A DNA stretch of 64,000 nt from a bacterium SCSIO 12696 (GTDB taxonomy: Bacteria > Pseudomonadota > Gammaproteobacteria > Pseudomonadales > Porticoccaceae). Of this stretch, positions 61,719 through 64,000 are shown in pieces. The notes beneath the pieces are model-generated. The model was not told the origin of the DNA and did not search any database. It saw only the letters and a program-made list of their open reading frames with translations. Made by a program: the position numbers and the translations under genes. The stretch is taken from NCBI GenBank assembly GCA_024397955.1, contig CP073744.1, positions 1,984,001-2,048,000 of the forward strand. The letters run 5' to 3'. Numbering within the stretch: position 1 is the stretch's first letter; each line of letters opens with the position of its first letter.

Positions 61719-62852
61719 TTATGGCTGGCTAAGCGCCACACAATTTCTACCAGAGTCCTTGGCCTGGTAGAGCGCTCGATCTGCTTCCTCCATCAGCTGC
61801 AAAGCATCGCATTCGTCACTGGGCGTACAGCAGCTGACACCAATACTAACGGTTATTGTGCTCGCACCGTCCAGCTGAATACCCGGTAAATTCACTTGGC
61901 GCACGGCCTGCAAGATATTCTCCGCCACTATTGCCGCACCATTGATATCGGTGTCCGGCAATAGCAACGCAAACTCCTCACCGCCAAAGCGACTGGCCAA
62001 GTCGCTGGGGCGCCGAAGCTGGCCAGCAATGGCAACCGCCACCTCTTTTAAGCAATTATCACCGGCACTGTGGCCAAAGCGATCATTGAAGCTTTTAAAG
62101 TGGTCAACATCCACCATAAGCAGTGATATGGCAGTTTGCTGGCGCTTGCTGCGGCCCCACTCGCGCTCCAATTGGTAGTCAAATGCCCGCCGGTTGGGTA
62201 CCCCGGTAAGTACATCCTGAGTAGCCAGTTGGGTTAACTTGCGATTCGCCTCCTGCAAATGCATTTTCACCTCTATGGCCTCGACCAAAGTGGCGTTGTA
62301 CCTGCGCGTGGTCATCAACACACAGGCAAAGAACACCACCATGATCAATAACATCATGCCGTATTCGCTATCATCGATGCTCAACAGCGCCCAGGCGCAA
62401 CTGAGGATCAGGGGGACGACAAAGCTCACAAACGCCGGGAAATACGCCCCCAGAGCCATCACTGCTCCCGCCACCACTCCCGGATAAACAATCCAGGTCA
62501 TAAACTGGTGAGGCAGTGGCCAGTCGCTGCTGTACATGGAAAGCAGCAGGCCCCACAAAAGGCCATTGACAAACACCATGACCAGAAAGCTGTTTATCCA
62601 CCCCTGCAGGCTGGCACTGTCTGGGTGCTGTGAAAATCGCCTGAGCCAAAGCAATCGAATAATAGCCAAAACAAGGTGTGCAGCCCCCCAAACCAGCAGT
62701 TGTTGGGCAGGGGCTACCTCCCACAGTGCGATGACCGTAAACAGCATCAAGCCTGCCGACGATACCACCGCCCCCGCTGCACTTCGATAGAGCAGGGATA
62801 CCTGCTCGCGAAGAACCGATTCGCGACAGTGGCTGGAAATAAGCTCTGACAT
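61719..62852 (-). CDS. Membrane diguanylate cyclase (GGDEF)
   Basis: A 377-residue protein. Residues 25-190 hold about six membrane helices that form an MASE-like sensory part. A coiled segment (VEAIEVKMHLQEANRKL) leads to the GGDEF domain (about 205-370) with catalytic GGEEF intact. RPSD lies five residues upstream of it, forming the c-di-GMP inhibitory I-site, so product feedback is likely. It makes c-di-GMP, which promotes biofilm. ATG 62852 is chosen; the longer frame to 62897 has no ribosome binding site. Confidence 0.95.
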   Translation of the reverse strand: MSELISSHCRESVLREQVSLLYRSAAGAVVSSAGLMLFTVIALWEVAPAQQLLVWGAAHLVLAIIRLLWLRRFSQHPDSASLQGWINSFLVMVFVNGLLWGLLLSMYSSDWPLPHQFMTWIVYPGVVAGAVMALGAYFPAFVSFVVPLILSCAWALLSIDDSEYGMMLLIMVVFFACVLMTTRRYNATLVEAIEVKMHLQEANRKLTQLATQDVLTGVPNRRAFDYQLEREWGRSKRQQTAISLLMVDVDHFKSFNDRFGHSAGDNCLKEVAVAIAGQLRRPSDLASRFGGEEFALLLPDTDINGAAIVAENILQAVRQVNLPGIQLDGASTITVSIGVSCCTPSDECDALQLMEEADRALYQAKDSGRNCVALSQP

Positions 62853-63124
62853 AGGCCATCCGGTGTGGTTATTGTTATAACGCGCAGGCACAACCAATAT
62901 GCATAAAAGCAGGCTATACCTTCATGCACAGCGACTATTAAAAGTTCGCAATCCCGCATGATATCTGGCGTTGCAGTAAGGTTGCGCCGAAAACTACAGC
63001 TCGTCAACCACAAGCCAAATCCAGCCCAAGGGTTAAAATCGCCCTTACGCTTTTCCATCCTTGCAGGTGCCCGAAACTGCGTATATAGTCCTTGGTCTTT
63101 TCGCAGTAAGGTAAGCTTCGCACT

Positions 63125-64000
63125 ATGTCGAACCACCCAAATGAACCCTCTACCAGCAACGATCAAGAGTCGCCCGCCAAAGAGCCGGCAGACGTTAAGG
63201 TTACCTGGCAGCCCACTGCTGCTGAAATGGGGTTTTTACAAACCTCTGATGTAGAGGCAAAAAACCGTGTGCACCTTGGCAACTGGACCGAGGGAGCACC
63301 TGTGCGCTGGAGTTTTCAGAACGCCTGTCAGATAGTCCCCAGTGCTGAAATCTACCGTGGCCCCGGTAAGCCGACCCCTTTCAAAGAGGCACCGGTCGAG
63401 CTCAATCAACTGGCTTTTACCACCTATTCAGAAGAAGAAATTACCATCGAGCAAATGCTCGCTCAGACCTATACCGACGGCCTTCTGGTGTTGCATCAAG
63501 GAAAGCTGGTCAATGAGCAATATTTCAACGGTCTTCAGCCCCACAGTAAGCACCTGCTGCAATCGGTCACCAAATCACTGGTGGGTACGTTGGCCTGCGT
63601 CCTGATGGAACAAAAGCAGCTGAACCCCGACAAGCTGGTAGAAGACTATGTACCCGAGCTGGGTCACTCCGGTTACGGCGATGCCACTGTGCGCCAGGTA
63701 CTGGACATGACCACCAGCATTCTCTATCAGGAGAATTACGGGGTGGTCAGTGAACTGACCATGCATGAGGCCTCCGCTGGCTGGCGACCACGCACTGGCC
63801 AGCTGGAAGGGCTGCCAGAATCCCAGGCGTTGTTCCTGCAATCCCTGCGCAAAGAGCCAGGTCACAAACACGGTGAGCGCTTTGCCTACATCTCCTGCAA
63901 CACCGATGTGTTGGGTTGGGTAATGGAGCGCGCTACCGGTGAGCGTTTGCCGAAGCTGTTCAGTGACTTGATTTGGTCACACTTGGGTGCCGAAGAAAAC
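63125..64000 (+). CDS. Serine hydrolase of the beta-lactamase/NylB type, cut by the window end
   Basis: The frame begins with ATG 63125 and stays open to the last base, so at least 292 residues are present and the end is missing. The catalytic motif SVTKS (SxxK) appears after LQ near residue 147, and FAYISCN near residue 260 is the Tyr-x-x-x-Asn-like second motif of class-C-type serine hydrolases. The first 60 residues are low in hydrophobicity, with no signal peptide, so it is probably cytoplasmic. It resembles 6-aminohexanoate-dimer hydrolase-like esterases. The substrate is unknown. Confidence 0.8.
   Translation, partial: MSNHPNEPSTSNDQESPAKEPADVKVTWQPTAAEMGFLQTSDVEAKNRVHLGNWTEGAPVRWSFQNACQIVPSAEIYRGPGKPTPFKEAPVELNQLAFTTYSEEEITIEQMLAQTYTDGLLVLHQGKLVNEQYFNGLQPHSKHLLQSVTKSLVGTLACVLMEQKQLNPDKLVEDYVPELGHSGYGDATVRQVLDMTTSILYQENYGVVSELTMHEASAGWRPRTGQLEGLPESQALFLQSLRKEPGHKHGERFAYISCNTDVLGWVMERATGERLPKLFSDLIWSHLGAEEN

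Noticed and set aside
1..64000. CRISPR array, tRNA, rRNA, IS element or prophage
   Set aside because: No direct repeat/spacer series, no clover-leaf-like gene, no transposase or integrase frame was found by reading. The only regular direct repeat is the 7-bp GGGCTTC tract, which has no spacers.

Overview
The window is chromosomal DNA of a free-living, aerobic gammaproteobacterium. The pattern (three large TonB-dependent receptors, an aa3 cytochrome oxidase operon laid out as in Pseudomonas and Cellvibrio relatives, a zur-znuCB/znuA locus beside polA, YheV, a SahR-type methionine-cycle regulator) fits a marine Cellvibrionales-like lineage. That placement is inference; no rRNA or tRNA gene was seen. 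No IS element, prophage, integrase or CRISPR array was found.

Layout. (1) 1-6 kb: a membrane protein and a divergent MarR regulator, then the SAM/methyl cycle cluster sahR-metK-ahcY-metF with a 14-bp perfect inverted repeat in front of sahR. (2) 6-13 kb: AhpD-like protein, YebE-like protein, rsmE, then a minus-strand operon of RND/MMPL exporter, LolA-like protein and outer-membrane barrel. A divergent TetR gene controls it, and two matching palindromes (12521 and 13164) are its probable operators. (3) 13.2-34.7 kb: the accessory heart of the window. It holds a FecI-type sigma factor, a FecR-type anti-sigma, a signalling TonB receptor with an STN domain, a paralogous receptor without STN, a secreted duplicated beta-propeller protein, a secreted FGE-fold protein without the catalytic cysteines, an SMP-30 hydrolase, a DoxX protein, a D-aminoacylase-like lipoprotein, an exported M20 amidohydrolase, a third TonB receptor and two exported creatininase-fold proteins. 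Four transcription units in this stretch share the motif AGGTTTTT-N11/12-CGTCY, which I read as the promoter of the local ECF sigma factor. The whole reads as a sensed uptake-and-hydrolysis system for an amide or peptide-like compound, possibly cyclic or D-configured.

(4) 34.7-45.6 kb: mostly ordinary genes: a Bax-like glucosaminidase, aroE, yheV, a VCBS/UnbV-domain protein translationally abutting a gamma-glutamyltransferase, a DASS transporter, gamma-carbonic anhydrase, YceI and a MATE exporter. (5) 45.7-54.5 kb: the cytochrome c oxidase operon coxB-coxA-ctaG-coxC, a convergent DUF2909 gene, then SURF1, a thioredoxin-like protein, ctaA, ctaB and sco. Right after sco lie 18 perfect copies of GGGCTTC and a REP-like hairpin. 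(6) 54.7-64 kb: a CsgD/VpsT-like LuxR regulator, zinc uptake (znuB-znuC-zur divergent from znuA), polA with its terminator, a membrane diguanylate cyclase and a serine hydrolase cut by the window end.

Start codons were moved inward from the longest frame where a ribosome binding site, signal peptide or family length argued for it. Palindromic REP-like elements of the CGTCATTGCG / CGTCATTCCCGC type are scattered between genes.
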